Positions 10,594 through 22,364 of a stretch of DNA of 64,000 nucleotides are shown piece by piece. How positions within the stretch are numbered: the first letter of the stretch is position 1; every line of letters begins with the position of its first letter. Source of the DNA: Flectonema sp. DT1601 (Eukaryota > Euglenozoa > Diplonemea > Diplonemida > Diplonemidae); assembly GCA_964019425.1 (NCBI GenBank), contig OZ025829.1, forward strand, positions 434,001-498,000. Reading direction: 5' to 3'. A program made the position numbers and the translations under genes. The notes beneath the pieces were generated by a model. It was not told where the DNA came from. It made no database searches and was given only the letters and a program-made list of their open reading frames with translations.

Positions 10594-12050
10594 TGTTCTT
10601 ATTTAACAAAACCCATCCACTCCAATTCCCCTAAACGATGAAATGAGTCGTCAAAAGCACTTTATTAGAACACAAATCTAAATTTTGCTTCCTTTCGTAT
10701 TAACAATTGAATGGTTTCCATTACCGTAAGCATCCTGCGATAGTATCTTCTTTTGTTCTCTTTTTATTTTTTTGTTATTTTTTTCCACAAAATGATTCCT
10801 ATGGTTAAATCATGACAGGATGGGGGGGGGGGTTCGGCCAAAAGGTTATGTCCTCGTATTTCTTTTTTTATGTTTTTTTATTTTATTTTTTTATTTTACT
10901 CTATTTTGGCTTCTTAGGGGACCTGCGGGAGTGTAAATTTTCCCTTCGAAGTCTCCCATTGTAAATTAAAACAACGACTTCGTTCGAGGCTTATCTGATT
11001 TCATTGAGTCAAATAGTTATTATTATTATTATTATTATTATTATTTTTCTTTCATCTCGAAAGACATGTTTTATGAGCGAAAGATAATTGCGGCAGCGTA
11101 ACGTTGACACCCTTTTATTTTATAGGATTGTTTTCCGCTGCCGATTCTTTTTTTTGCTTTTAGTTAGGGCATTTCTGTATTGGAGAAAGAAAAAAAAAAA
11201 AACATTTTGATTTTTTGATAATTGAGATTTTCCAATGTCTTAGTGTGTTTTCGTAAAATCGTTTTCAGTGTTATGTTAACTCGTATTTTCTTGTGAGTCT
11301 ATTTCAGCTCAAACTGGTGCACAAAAAGGGCACTTGTTTAGTTGATATTTCTTCTCTCTCTTTTTTGTTTATTTTTCTTTCGCACTCTTCCTGTGATTTG
11401 AGTACAAATAATAACCTTTTTGAGTGTCGACTACACATGACCGACGCAATATATTGTCTACTCGAGAGTTTCCGTTGTAATTATGTCTAAAAATTTCTTG
11501 TGGTGAAAACTAACAGCGATGTTATTTGCTTTGAGTTTTTTTTTCCATTTCAGCTCCCTTTTTGACATGATATTCAGGAGAAGTGTTTCCCGACCCTGCC
11601 CGGGGGCTGGCTGTTTTCCTTTTTTTCATTTTTCTTTTTTTTTTTTCATCCTCATCACTGTTAATTATGTAATTAATTAACATTTTTTCTTCTTCTTTTT
11701 TTTTGACAATTTATTAATAAAAAAAAAAAAAAAAACTTTGATGAATTGTGTGGAAATAATTTTTTCCCCCTTTTTTTTTTATTTTTATTCTTCTTTATCC
11801 ACATGGTCAATTTTTTATAGTAGTCAAAAAAAAAAAATAAAAAAAATTTAACATTTGTTGTTTATCTTCATCAAGAGAAATCTTTCTAGCAATATTTGTG
11901 TCTTCGATTTTATTTTCTGTGAGACGTTCCTGAGGCGCAGTGATAACTTAGGGTGTGATTACATCTTTGAGATTTTTTAATTTTTTTTTTTTGAATTCAA
12001 TTTTTTTTACTGTTTCATTTTCTTCTGAAAGTCAAACAACCAAACACAAC
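10594..12050. other. Intergenic, low complexity
   Basis: 1.46 kb with many poly(T) and poly(A) runs, a run of nine or ten G near 10825 and an (ATT)n microsatellite at about 11017-11043. No gene or recognisable element is seen. Confidence 0.6.
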
Positions 12051-15000
12051 ATGAAACGGGCAGCAGTATTGCTCGCAGCGGTTAGTTGCGTGACCAGCAG
12101 GAGAGTAGTTAGAGACGATATGATATTTGATGACCTTCAGAGCTTGAGTTCATGGGGAGGTAACTTATGGCCGAACCCGACATCTATTCCTTACAGTATT
12201 ACTGCTTCAGCTGCATTACCATCGAACGATGAAAGAGTGTTGACTGCTGTTGGAATTATCGAAGCGAGGACTTGCTTGCGATTCAGAATAGCCACCAACG
12301 CTGACACAGAATACATTAGAGTGATCAATGCCGCCACTACTGGCACATGTCTCGCTAACATCGGTAGAGTTCCAGGTCGTATCACTTCAATCGAAATTGG
12401 TTCAAGATGTGGAACTGGAGCAGTCCTTCACGAGTTTCTCCACGCCCTCGGGTTCTTCCATGAACAGAGTCGTAATGATCGTAATGAGTTCGTCACAGTT
12501 AATGAAGCTAATGTTCAGCCTAGTCTGTTGTCTAACTTCGCACTCGAGTCAAATGCATTTGATATTGGTGCGTATGACTACAATTCAATTATGCATTACT
12601 CAGCTACGGCTTTCGCAAGAAGTCCTGGGCTAATTACAGTCACTTCACCTCAGCCTATTGGGCAGCGTTCTACGCTGTCTACAGGTGATGCTGCCTCTAT
12701 TCAGTTTTTGTACCAAAGTTGTGCAGTTCCTACGGCTCCAACTTGTTTGCTTACGAAGACTGGTACCGTCAACATCCCTTACGGTAAAGAGTTTTCAGTT
12801 TCGAGTATCGGTACTTACTCCCAGCAATTAGCGTTGTCTGGGTCTGTGACTGCTGCCCGTCAAAACACTCCACTGTATCGAACATACAGATACACACCAC
12901 CTGTGGGTGATGTAGGACGGAGCAGAGATGTTAATTTTGTGTATACCGCTGCTGATAACACGGCAGTCACTTGTTCAATGCGAGTGACTGTTTTAGACGC
13001 AACTGAAGTGTGCTTTGGACAGGGTGGTGCGGAAGCTTGTTCTGGTACTCGAGGTACGTGTACTTCGGGTGGCTGTCAGTGTACTGGTAACTTCGGTGGA
13101 CCAACTTGTGCGGCATTTAATACCTGTCCTCACAATGCTGCTTCTGATTTTGAAGATGGAACCAGCAACTTATTGAATATTGATGCTGCTAATGGTATTA
13201 GCATAATTACAACTGACTCGTACTCTGGTCTTCAATCTCTCTCTGTGAGCTCTACTGGTAGTTCGTACGCATTCACTGGCGTTCCTCGTCGTGTGTCTGC
13301 TCGTGTGAAGTTCACCCATTTTGCAAATGGAGGAGGATTGTACATGTGGAGAAATAATGTTATTTGTATCTCGTTTCAACCAGCGAGACTGACTATTGGT
13401 AACAGAGTGATGTACCGTTACGCTGGTGGTAACACAAACCTCCACCACTATCTGGTAGACCCTTGGAAGTGGCAGCTACTTGAAGTTGAAGTCATTCCGG
13501 GAAGTGGCAGACCAGTCGTCAACTACTACGCTGATGGTGCTTTGGTTAGCACGGGTAACTTCGATAACACTGCTTGTGACGCCGGGATTACCCACACTGG
13601 TGCTATCTTCCCTGACACTCGTAACTCACTCGTTGACGATTTCAAAGTGACTTGCTCACAGTTTGTTTCTATTAGAGGTACCGTAGTAGACGGAACGTCT
13701 AACCAACAGACTCTCCTCCGATCCGGTGGTGGAACTCTTATCCTGTTCTTGCAGGGGGACACTTGGAAGTCGGATGCTACTTCCATTCAAACCGTCTTGG
13801 ACTCTTTAAAGGGAAGAAGAGATGATTCGCAATGGGAAACTAACAGAGCAACACTCTTGGTGGCTGCAAACGTTGTAGTTTCTGGGAGTACGATGACTAT
13901 CACACTTGGTGCTGTTGCTAACTACGACTCACAACTGGATGATGTCATCACTTTTAACCCTCCGACAACAGTCACCACTGACGGTCTTGGATTCGTTCGT
14001 ACGACGAGTTTTGAAATCAGAGGATGGTGTGCTTACGCAAAGGTGTTCCAAGGCACGGCTGGATTCTACTTGGGCAATGGTGGTACTCGTTATGCTCCAA
14101 ATTCGGTGAAGTTTGTAATCCCAGTTGGCCAGTCTACGATGACTTGGGAAATTGCTGACAGGATTCAGGTCCGATTTACATCTCAATCAGTCTGTATCTC
14201 ATCTTCATGTGGAACAGGACCAACGTTGCCATCGACAGCTGCCATCAATATTGATATTGAGTTTACAAGAAGTACAGCTGAAAACAAAGCAATTCAACGT
14301 GTAACAGTAAAAAGTAACGGGGGCTCTGTTCTCGATATTGCCTGGCCGGCAGCGGCTTCAGTTATTACTGACGCAACGTATATCTCTGCGTCTCCTTCCG
14401 TTACCCAGACCTTCATCTGCCCGACTATCAATCCACAAATTAAACACATGACGATCTCAGTCAACAGTGCGGCATCCACATCATCAGGAACGTTTGTAGT
14501 TATTCCTGGTAGTATCCAATTAGAATCAACTGATATGTTGTTAATCTCTGAAGATGCTGCCTGTACTCAAAGGACTGCCTACACTGTGAGACCATCAAAT
14601 GGACAATTTGAATTAACTTACCAAGGAAGGAGAGTTGGAACAGACTATTGGGTTTGTTATAATTTTGGTGCTACTGGAACTTCATTCGTTCAGGCATTCC
14701 CGTGGATGGCATTACCGCCAACGCCAATTCCGCAGGCGACTGCAGCACCGGGTTCAACACCTACTCCAGTACCTGGTACTGTTGCTGTTCAGAATAATGT
14801 TGTTGTTGAGTTTCAGATAGCCAGTACCTCCATTGCTCAAGTTGTATCGAGTATTACAAACTGGGCTCAGCAACTTCGTACAATCTTAGGCTCTGCTGCT
14901 CTACCAGTTTGTGAAGAGATTCAAGTTCTTACTCAACAAACAGGACAAACTGTTTGGGTAGTAACAGGTACATTAGACTGTAGTGGTGTTGCTAGACAGG

Positions 15001-15335
15001 AAAGAGTTGTTAGCGTCTTAGAAGAAACAAGTTATAAACCAAAGTACAGAGGTACATCAACAAGGTCACAATCCGATATCAAAGTGGCTGTCGACTCTGC
15101 GGGTAACACACTTGCGGCAGTTGCTGGAGGTACATATGTCGGATCTACGGTAGCAGTCACACCAGTACCGACTTCTACTTCGAGTCCAAGTAGTGATGAT
15201 AACACGATGGTTATTGCTATTGCTGCTGGTGTTGGTGGTGGTGTTGTTCTTATTATTGCTATCATCGTTGGTTGTTATTGCTGTAAGTCTGACGATGACA
15301 ATGAAAGAGAACATTCTAAAAACGATCCATACTAA
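12051..15335 (+). CDS. Membrane-anchored astacin-like metalloprotease, paralog 1
   Basis: 1094 residues, one exon. A signal peptide (~1-17) precedes an astacin (M12A) domain. The zinc site is HEFLHALGFFHEQ: His127, catalytic Glu128, His131, His137 and the family Glu138. The Met-turn SIMHY has Met181 and zinc-ligand Tyr183. A Cys-rich EGF-like module (~318-360) is followed by a lectin/MAM-like beta domain beginning DFEDGTS. Further beta-rich sequence is of unknown family. Then come a short Pro/Thr linker (~885-905), a last globular domain, a transmembrane helix (~1051-1075) and a Cys- and Asp-rich cytoplasmic tail. It is expected at the cell surface, cleaving extracellular proteins or matrix. 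The ATG at 12051 starts the signal peptide. A near-copy lies 2.2 kb downstream. Confidence 0.9.
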   Translation: MKRAAVLLAAVSCVTSRRVVRDDMIFDDLQSLSSWGGNLWPNPTSIPYSITASAALPSNDERVLTAVGIIEARTCLRFRIATNADTEYIRVINAATTGTCLANIGRVPGRITSIEIGSRCGTGAVLHEFLHALGFFHEQSRNDRNEFVTVNEANVQPSLLSNFALESNAFDIGAYDYNSIMHYSATAFARSPGLITVTSPQPIGQRSTLSTGDAASIQFLYQSCAVPTAPTCLLTKTGTVNIPYGKEFSVSSIGTYSQQLALSGSVTAARQNTPLYRTYRYTPPVGDVGRSRDVNFVYTAADNTAVTCSMRVTVLDATEVCFGQGGAEACSGTRGTCTSGGCQCTGNFGGPTCAAFNTCPHNAASDFEDGTSNLLNIDAANGISIITTDSYSGLQSLSVSSTGSSYAFTGVPRRVSARVKFTHFANGGGLYMWRNNVICISFQPARLTIGNRVMYRYAGGNTNLHHYLVDPWKWQLLEVEVIPGSGRPVVNYYADGALVSTGNFDNTACDAGITHTGAIFPDTRNSLVDDFKVTCSQFVSIRGTVVDGTSNQQTLLRSGGGTLILFLQGDTWKSDATSIQTVLDSLKGRRDDSQWETNRATLLVAANVVVSGSTMTITLGAVANYDSQLDDVITFNPPTTVTTDGLGFVRTTSFEIRGWCAYAKVFQGTAGFYLGNGGTRYAPNSVKFVIPVGQSTMTWEIADRIQVRFTSQSVCISSSCGTGPTLPSTAAINIDIEFTRSTAENKAIQRVTVKSNGGSVLDIAWPAAASVITDATYISASPSVTQTFICPTINPQIKHMTISVNSAASTSSGTFVVIPGSIQLESTDMLLISEDAACTQRTAYTVRPSNGQFELTYQGRRVGTDYWVCYNFGATGTSFVQAFPWMALPPTPIPQATAAPGSTPTPVPGTVAVQNNVVVEFQIASTSIAQVVSSITNWAQQLRTILGSAALPVCEEIQVLTQQTGQTVWVVTGTLDCSGVARQERVVSVLEETSYKPKYRGTSTRSQSDIKVAVDSAGNTLAAVAGGTYVGSTVAVTPVPTSTSSPSSDDNTMVIAIAAGVGGGVVLIIAIIVGCYCCKSDDDNEREHSKNDPY

Positions 15336-15931
15336 GCAGTAATATATCTAATTCGTGTGCATAGATTAATGTGAGGGTGTGTGTGTATGTGTTATGTGTG
15401 GTTGTAATTTATGTCTGTCCATCACTTTATTGTGAAGAGTAAAAGACAGAGGGAAAAAAAAAAAAAAGAGAACGAAAATACGTTTTATACCCCCTTCCCC
15501 ATAATGTTAACCTGTATTAACATTATTAGTCACTGTGTCATGAGTTTTTTTAATTTTATTATTGAACTTTGATACAATACAGAGATTTATATTTGTATAA
15601 ACCTAATCAACACTGTTTACCTCCCCCGTAATTACATTTCGAGATGAAAATACAAAAGGAATTCTTCTAACAAAGTACATCAACTTCCTGTTGTAACAAG
15701 AGAAATATTCACCTGTTACCATCGCAAATGGTACTGCGGCTTGTCTGCTGTCCACATGTTCTCTTCCAGTCTTTCTCTTGATTCGATGAGCTGAGTGTAA
15801 TTATGGATGTGGTAATAAAATGTTATTTTTATTTTTATTTTTTTTTTTTTGGAAGCATAAATGTAATTTTATTAAAATGTCTGGGTGTAAAAAAAAAAAA
15901 AAAAAAACAAACTAATAAATAAATGAATAAG

Positions 15932-15983
15932 TCCGATTCCCGTGTCGGAGAAGATAAAGCACAATTCAACCTCGGCGGTTGAA
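15932..15983 (+). other. Two adjacent short hairpins
   Basis: TCCGA/TCGGA pair around an 8-base loop at 15932-15949. TTCAACC/GGTTGAA make a perfect 7-bp stem around TCGGC at 15965-15983. They lie about 600 bases after the first protease gene. They could be part of a 3' UTR or a small structured RNA; function is unknown. Confidence 0.35.
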
Positions 15984-16185
15984 CTCAAAAGTGTGTTGTC
16001 TGTTTTTTTTTGCATATCATATTCTACCGAGTCTTACTACTTAAAACGTTCAGTTCTGCACCCCCCCCTTTTTTTTTTTAAATTTTTTTGAAAAGAGAGA
16101 AAATAATATAATATGGTAAATAAACAAAATGTGAGGAAAAGATTTTCTTTGGGGGGAAAAAAAAAAAGCCTCTCCCTCATAAATG

Positions 16186-16310
16186 CTTCAGTCACAATAG
16201 CAGACTGACTGACTTCTACAGGAAAAGAGGTATGGAATTACTCTCGTAACTTAAATGGTCACTTCAAAAGGCTAAATTAAGCATCACTGCAGTTCACTGT
16301 ATCCTTAACA
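16186..16310 (+). repeat. Dispersed repeat family A, copy 1
   Basis: Shares TCACTTCAAAAGGCTAA and flanking bases with 24330-24425. Its left part (CAGTCACAA-x-AGACTGACTGA) recurs at 35829-35865. No ends or target duplications could be defined. Confidence 0.5.
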
Positions 16311-16379
16311 AACGTTAAATTATCGTTTATGTAGAAAGGATTTAATACTGTTTTTGTGTAAAATTTCTGTTGTTGCTTT

Positions 16380-16410
<31 letters not shown>

Positions 16411-16749
16411 AAGAAGAGAGAACTTATTTATGTGTTTTCTATTTCTTTTATTTTTCTGAAAAAAAAAAAAAAGAAAGATAATTGCGTCTTTTCACCCTTC
16501 TCCGTCCCAAACTCTTTCTGCAGACATTCCGCTACAATAGTAATATTCGGCGTCCCTTTCCCTTTTTACATGAGCAAACTGCCATGTAGTTTAAGCGATT
16601 GGATATCTCCATTGAATTTGAAATCCCCGCGAACTGTCATTTCATCGTAGTAGTCAGTAAGATTCTTTTTTTTCCCCATCTTTTTTATTCAGTATCCGAA
16701 TAGTGGTTGAGGTTTCTGTTGCAAAGATAATCACAATTTAATTTAATTT

Positions 16750-16783
<34 letters not shown>

Positions 16784-17543
16784 TTGTTTATTTTTCTTTA
16801 AATTCGCTAGCTTTCCTTGCGATCGAAAAAAAAGAATAGAAGAAAAAACACCTACTCATCACGGTTGTCTTTTTTTTTTCTTTTTTCTTTTTTTTTTTTT
16901 TCCCCCCGGAGAAGCCTTGGGGAAAAAAAAAAAAAAAAAAGAATAAAAAAAAAAAAGTGCACTAATTGTGAATTTCTCTCTGCGTTATTAATTTCCCCCT
17001 CTTTTATGATTGGTTTATTTTGATACTTCGCATTTGCTTATATCATTCTAAAATCAATTGCCCTTTTTTTTTTTTTTTTTGAAATCCTAAATTTTGGGAT
17101 TTTAATGCACACTTTTTTATGTTTGATACTTACTTCCATCAACCATTCTGGCGTAAAAAAAAAAAAAAAAAAAAAAAAAGGAAAAAAAAAGAAAAAAAGA
17201 AAAAAAATGTGAACCCAAACAACGAATAAATTTTAAAGATTTATCTCTGTTGCCGATGTGTAAAACTAAAAAAACTGAGAACAATCCATCTCTTTGTTTC
17301 TTTCGATCAACTCTGGCTGCCAATATTTTATTATTGTTCTTCTTTATTCAAAACACGAGTGTATGATTATGGTTATTTTTATTATTATTTTAAACAGGTT
17401 GAAAAAAAAAAAAATTTGATTGCTGGGATGAGGTCTGATTGCTCAGGTTTGTCAGCCTGCTTTTGAAAAAAACTCTGCTGAAATAAATTACATCTCAAAA
17501 GGTTTATAAAAAAAAAAAAAAAAAAAAAAAAACGAGAGAAACC

Positions 17544-20500
17544 ATGAAACGGGCAGCAGTATTGCTCGCAGCGGTTAGTTGCGTGACCAGCAGGAGAGTA
17601 GTTAGAGACGATATGATATTTGATGACCTTCAGAGCTTGAATTCATGGGGAGGTAACTTATGGCCGAACCCGACAGCCATTCCTTACAGTATTACTGCTT
17701 CAGCTGCATTACCATCGAACGATGAAAGAGTGTTGACTGCTATTGGAATTATCGAAGCGAGGACTTGTTTACGTTTCAGAATAGCCACAGCTACCGACAC
17801 AGAGTTTATGAGAGTGATCAATGCTGCCACTACTGATACGTGTCTCGCTAACATTGGTAGAGTTCCAGGTCGTATCACTTCAATCGAAATTGGTTCAAGA
17901 TGTGGAACTGGAGCAGTCCTTCACGAGTTTCTCCACGCCCTCGGGTTCTTCCACACACAGAGTCGTAATGATCGTAATGAGTTCGTCACAGTTAATGAAG
18001 CTAATGTTCAGCCTAGTCTGTTGTCTAACTTCGCACTCGAGTCAAGTGCATTTGATATTGGTACGTATGACTACAACTCGATTATGCATTACTCAGCTAC
18101 AACTTTCGCAAGAAGTCCTGGGCTAATTACAATCACTTCACCTCAGCCTATTGGGCAGCGTTCTACGCTGTCTACAGGTGATGCTGCCTCTATTCAGTTT
18201 TTGTACCAAAATTGTGCAGTTCCTACGGCTCCAACTTGTTTGCTTACGAAGACTGGTACCGTCAACATCCCTTACGGTAAAGAGTTTTCAGTTTCGAGTA
18301 TCGGTACTTACTCCCAGCAATTAGCGTTGTCTGGGTCTGTGACTGCTGCCCGTCAAAACACTCCACTGTATCGAACGTACAGATACACACCACCACAGAG
18401 TGATGTAGGACAGAGTAGAGATGTTAATTTTGTGTTTACCGCTGCTGATAACACGGCAGTCACTTGTTCAATGCGAGTGACTGTTTTAGACGCAACTGAA
18501 GTGTGCTTTGGACAGGGTGGTGCGGAAGCTTGTTCTGGTACTCGAGGTACGTGTACTTCAGGTGGTTGTCAGTGTACTGGTAACTTCGGTGGACCAACTT
18601 GTGCGGCATTTAATACCTGTCCTCACAATACTGAGTCTGACTTTGAAGATGGAACAAGTGTACTCAGCACCGGTGCCGCGACAATTATGATCGTCAACAC
18701 TGATTCCTATTCAGGAACTCAATCATTATCTATTGCACCGTCCTCTGCATCAACTTACTCTTTTTCGGGTCTCCCTCGTCGTATGTCTGCTCGCGTGAGA
18801 TATAATCACTTCGCTAGTTCCGGAGGATTGTACATGTGGAACGGAGGTACTGTTTGTGTTGCGTTTCAACCAGCGAGACTAATTATCAATGGTAACAGAG
18901 TGATGTACCGTTTCGCTGGTGGTTCAGACCTCCACCAATATCTGATCGACCCTTGGAAGTGGCAGTTACATGAAATTGAAGTCATCCCAGTAACTGGAGG
19001 CAGACCAGTCGTCAACTACTACGCTGATGGTGCTTTGGTTAGCACGGGTAACTTCGCTAACACTGCTTGTGACGCCGGGGTTACTACTGTTGGAGCTATC
19101 TTCCCTGACACTCGTAACTCTCACCTTGACGATTTCAAAGTGACTTGCGCACAGTTTGTTTCTATGAGAGGTACCATAACAGACGGAACGTCTAACCAAC
19201 AGACACTCCTCCGATCAGGTGGTGGAACTCTTATCCTGTTCTTGCAGGGGGACACTTGGAGGACGGATGCTACTTCTATTCAAACCGTCTTGGACTCTTT
19301 GAGAGGAAGAAGACCTGATTCGCAATGGGAAACCAACAGAGCAACACTCTTGGTGGCTGCAAACGTTGTAGTTTCTGGGAGTACGATGACTATCACACTT
19401 GGTGCTGTTGCTAACTACGACTCACAACTGGATGATGTCATCACTTTTTTCCCTCCATTATCAGTCACCACTAGCGGTCTTGGATTCGTTCGTACGACGA
19501 GTTTTGAAATCAGAGGATGGTGTGCTTACGCAAAGGTGTTCCAAGGCACGGCTGGATTCTTCTTGGGCAATGGTGGTACTCGTTATGCTCCAAATTCGGT
19601 GAAGTTTGTAATCCCAGTTGGCCAGTCTACGATGACTTGGGAAATTGCTGACAGGATTCAGATCCAATTTACATCTCAATCAGTCTGTATCTCATCTTCA
19701 TGTGGAACAGGACCAACGTTGCCATCGACAGCTGCCATCAATATTGATATTGAGTTTACAAGAAGTACAGCTGATAACAAAGCAATTCAACGTATAAGAG
19801 TTAGAAGTAACGGGGGCTCTATTTTGAATCTTAACTGGCCGGCAGCGGCTTCAGTTATTACTGACGCAACGTATATCTCTGCGACTCCTACCGTTACGCA
19901 AACCTTCATCTGCCCGACTATCGATCCAATAATTACGCACAGCACGATCTCAGTCAACAGTGCGGCAGCCACATCATCAGGAACGTTTGTAGTTATTCCT
20001 GGTAGTATCCAATTAGAATCAACTGATATGTTGTTAATCTCTGAAGATGCTGCCTGTACTCAAACCACTGCCTACACTGTGAGACCATCAAATGGACGAT
20101 TTGAGTTGACTTACCAAGGAAGGAGAAATGGAGTAGACTATTGGGTTTGTTATAATTTTGGTGTCACTGGAACTTCATTCGTTCAGTCTTTTCCATCAAC
20201 GATAGCAGCAGCACCTCCAACAGCTACTGCAACCTTCACTTCGACAGCTACCCGCTCGGGTTCTTTGACACTCAGTCGATCTGTTACACCTGGGGAAACA
20301 GCTACGGCAACAACTACCTCAACAGTGAGTCAGACAACTTCATTGACGAGGGTACCAACGCCTACTTCAACGGCCTCGCAAACTGTTTCGTCAACTATTT
20401 CTCTAACGAGAGTGCCTACGCCAACTATGACTGGAACTGGAACTCTGTCCCTAACAACTTCTTTGACGAAAGTACCTACAGCCACACCAACATTCACTGT

Positions 20501-21428
20501 GACGCCATCCTCAACAATTTCTCTAACGAAGGTACCAACACCTACTTCAACAATAACTGCCACGAATTCTTTGAGTTCTTCCTTAACAAGTAGTGTGACG
20601 GGAACTTCAACGATAACTGCCACGGATTCTTTGAGTTCTTCCTTAACAAGTAGTGTGACGGGTACTTCAACAGTCTCTCAAACAATTACTTTACCGACTC
20701 CAACTCAAACGTCTACTCTTCGTACTCCAACCGTATCATTAACTCGAGTCATTCCAACGACTGCAGTTCCAACTGCTGTTCCAACAGCTGTGCCGACTGC
20801 TGTGCCAACAATAGTTCCAACAAACTCACCACCAGTTGCTCCAGTTCCGACTACCAGTGTTGAGAGTGAGATTACAATCACTTTTCAGATCACCAGTACA
20901 TCCGTCACACAAGTCATTGCGAGTATCTTATTCTGGGCTCAGCTAATCCAAACTCTTCTTGGGTCGAGTTCTCAACCAGTTTGTGTTGATATTGATATTC
21001 TATTTAGACAAGATGCTTCGAGTCCTTGGGTTGTCACTGGTACTTTAGACTGTAGTGGTAATGCGAGAACAGGAAGATTTGTTGGAACCTTAGCAGAAAC
21101 CAGCTACAGACCACAGTACCAGGGAGGATCTATTAAGTCACAGGCAGCAATTCAACAGGATGTCGAAAACTCAGGAAACGCACTGGCTACAGCTGCTGGA
21201 GGTACCTACGTTGGATCCACAGTTGCTATTACTGCAACACCAGCACCACCTCCAAGCTCTAGTGATGATGCTACAATCTTGGGTGTAGGTCTTGGAGTTG
21301 GAATTGGAGGTGCTGTTCTTCTGTTTGTCATAATTTTAATAGTGTGCTGCTGCTGTTGTAAAAAATCAAAAAATGAGAGTGACAAAGAGCTAACATCGGC
21401 AACTGCACCGGATGACACCGTTGTATAG
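17544..21428 (+). CDS. Membrane-anchored astacin-like metalloprotease, paralog 2 with mucin-like stalk
   Basis: 1294 residues, one exon, same order as paralog 1: signal peptide, astacin domain, EGF-like module, lectin/MAM-like region, beta-rich region, C-terminal domain, transmembrane helix and a CCCCC-containing tail. DNA identity to paralog 1 is very high, with the first ~95 coding bases identical. The three zinc His, the catalytic Glu and SIMHY are kept. The residue after the third His is Thr138 instead of the Glu that is near-invariant in astacins, so activity or stability may be altered. The main difference is a ~200-residue Thr/Ser/Pro stalk (~890-1110) built of repeats such as SLTRVPTPTST and PTAVPTAVPT, likely O-glycosylated. 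Flanking DNA is not similar between the two copies, pointing to gene conversion or loss of flank similarity after duplication. Confidence 0.9.
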   Translation: MKRAAVLLAAVSCVTSRRVVRDDMIFDDLQSLNSWGGNLWPNPTAIPYSITASAALPSNDERVLTAIGIIEARTCLRFRIATATDTEFMRVINAATTDTCLANIGRVPGRITSIEIGSRCGTGAVLHEFLHALGFFHTQSRNDRNEFVTVNEANVQPSLLSNFALESSAFDIGTYDYNSIMHYSATTFARSPGLITITSPQPIGQRSTLSTGDAASIQFLYQNCAVPTAPTCLLTKTGTVNIPYGKEFSVSSIGTYSQQLALSGSVTAARQNTPLYRTYRYTPPQSDVGQSRDVNFVFTAADNTAVTCSMRVTVLDATEVCFGQGGAEACSGTRGTCTSGGCQCTGNFGGPTCAAFNTCPHNTESDFEDGTSVLSTGAATIMIVNTDSYSGTQSLSIAPSSASTYSFSGLPRRMSARVRYNHFASSGGLYMWNGGTVCVAFQPARLIINGNRVMYRFAGGSDLHQYLIDPWKWQLHEIEVIPVTGGRPVVNYYADGALVSTGNFANTACDAGVTTVGAIFPDTRNSHLDDFKVTCAQFVSMRGTITDGTSNQQTLLRSGGGTLILFLQGDTWRTDATSIQTVLDSLRGRRPDSQWETNRATLLVAANVVVSGSTMTITLGAVANYDSQLDDVITFFPPLSVTTSGLGFVRTTSFEIRGWCAYAKVFQGTAGFFLGNGGTRYAPNSVKFVIPVGQSTMTWEIADRIQIQFTSQSVCISSSCGTGPTLPSTAAINIDIEFTRSTADNKAIQRIRVRSNGGSILNLNWPAAASVITDATYISATPTVTQTFICPTIDPIITHSTISVNSAAATSSGTFVVIPGSIQLESTDMLLISEDAACTQTTAYTVRPSNGRFELTYQGRRNGVDYWVCYNFGVTGTSFVQSFPSTIAAAPPTATATFTSTATRSGSLTLSRSVTPGETATATTTSTVSQTTSLTRVPTPTSTASQTVSSTISLTRVPTPTMTGTGTLSLTTSLTKVPTATPTFTVTPSSTISLTKVPTPTSTITATNSLSSSLTSSVTGTSTITATDSLSSSLTSSVTGTSTVSQTITLPTPTQTSTLRTPTVSLTRVIPTTAVPTAVPTAVPTAVPTIVPTNSPPVAPVPTTSVESEITITFQITSTSVTQVIASILFWAQLIQTLLGSSSQPVCVDIDILFRQDASSPWVVTGTLDCSGNARTGRFVGTLAETSYRPQYQGGSIKSQAAIQQDVENSGNALATAAGGTYVGSTVAITATPAPPPSSSDDATILGVGLGVGIGGAVLLFVIILIVCCCCCKKSKNESDKELTSATAPDDTVV
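20544..20663 (+). repeat. 60-bp coding minisatellite, two copies
   Basis: 20544-20603 and 20604-20663 differ at only a few bases. They encode a TSTITAT(N/D)SLSSSLTSSVTG unit in the stalk of protease paralog 2. The period is a multiple of three, so copy-number change keeps the frame. Confidence 0.85.
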
Positions 21429-22364
21429 ATTAACAACAATGTCATGTCGTAGCAGTCGTCCCCGGGAGAGAATCGAACTGGCTTCCTTCGTGGTGGTACG
21501 ACTTTTATAAATATGGTCAAATTTCCCTGAAAAAATTCAGCTGAATTTGACCTTTTTTTTTAATTTTTTTTTTTTTTTTTAAATTCTCATAGCTCATTGT
21601 ACCGCCACAGACATTAGTGTTATCATATTTTTTCTTTCCTCCTCCCGTTTCTCTCCGTTCTCCCTCTTTTTTTTTCTTTGCTTCTTCTTGCTAAGTAACC
21701 TTGTCAGAAGTAATTACTCATTTTTCGGTTATCGGTCAAATGCTATGTTGAAAAAGTAGTAATACTGTAAAGGGAATATTTCGGAAAAAAAAAAAAAAAA
21801 AAAAAAAAAAGGTCGAAGCTCTATTCTCGTAGGAAAACTTTTGCCATATATACCCACGGGTCTTGAAAACTTTTTTTCGGGGTACTTTTTTTGGGGTGGA
21901 AAAACTAATATTTCGGCAAAGGAAAAACCCTGGCAGGGAATAAAGTTTACGTTGATTCCCTTTACAGTACCTCAATCACATAGACTCGTTGTTTTAGTTA
22001 CATCAGCCATCAGCCAACGCCAAAGATGAACCCCAAACCTTCCTTTTTTTTAAAAAGAAAAACTCAAATGAGCGTTATGGGAATTATAAACAGTTGGGGA
22101 GACTTTTCTTTTTTTTTTTTTTTTTTTTTTCTTTTAAAGCCCCTTTTTTTTTTGGTTCCTAATTCTGGTTAGTCAACAAGCACATGTATTGGTGTTGTCC
22201 GTCTGTCCTTTTTTTTTTTCCCCTCCTCTTGGTGTTCGTCTTTTTCTATGGTTGATTTTCAAGACAATATACGTATTAATTTAGTACTCGTGAGTTTTAC
22301 AAAAAGTTGTTATGGTAACATAGGCAAGTGGCGCTCAACTATGTTCACGTGGCCTCCAAGTGAG

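Larger units (their letters stand above)
15336..17543. other. Intergenic, low complexity
   Basis: Dominated by long A and T runs (for example ~24 A at 16381, ~30 T at 16750, ~24 A at 17155). It contains two small hairpins (15932-15983) and one copy of dispersed repeat family A. No coding region is supported. A run of ~25 A ends ten bases before the next start codon. Confidence 0.6.

Noticed and set aside
21440-21505. Minus-strand GTTCGATTC resembling a tRNA T-loop
   Set aside because: The flanking bases do not pair into a T-stem and no acceptor, D or anticodon arms are found.
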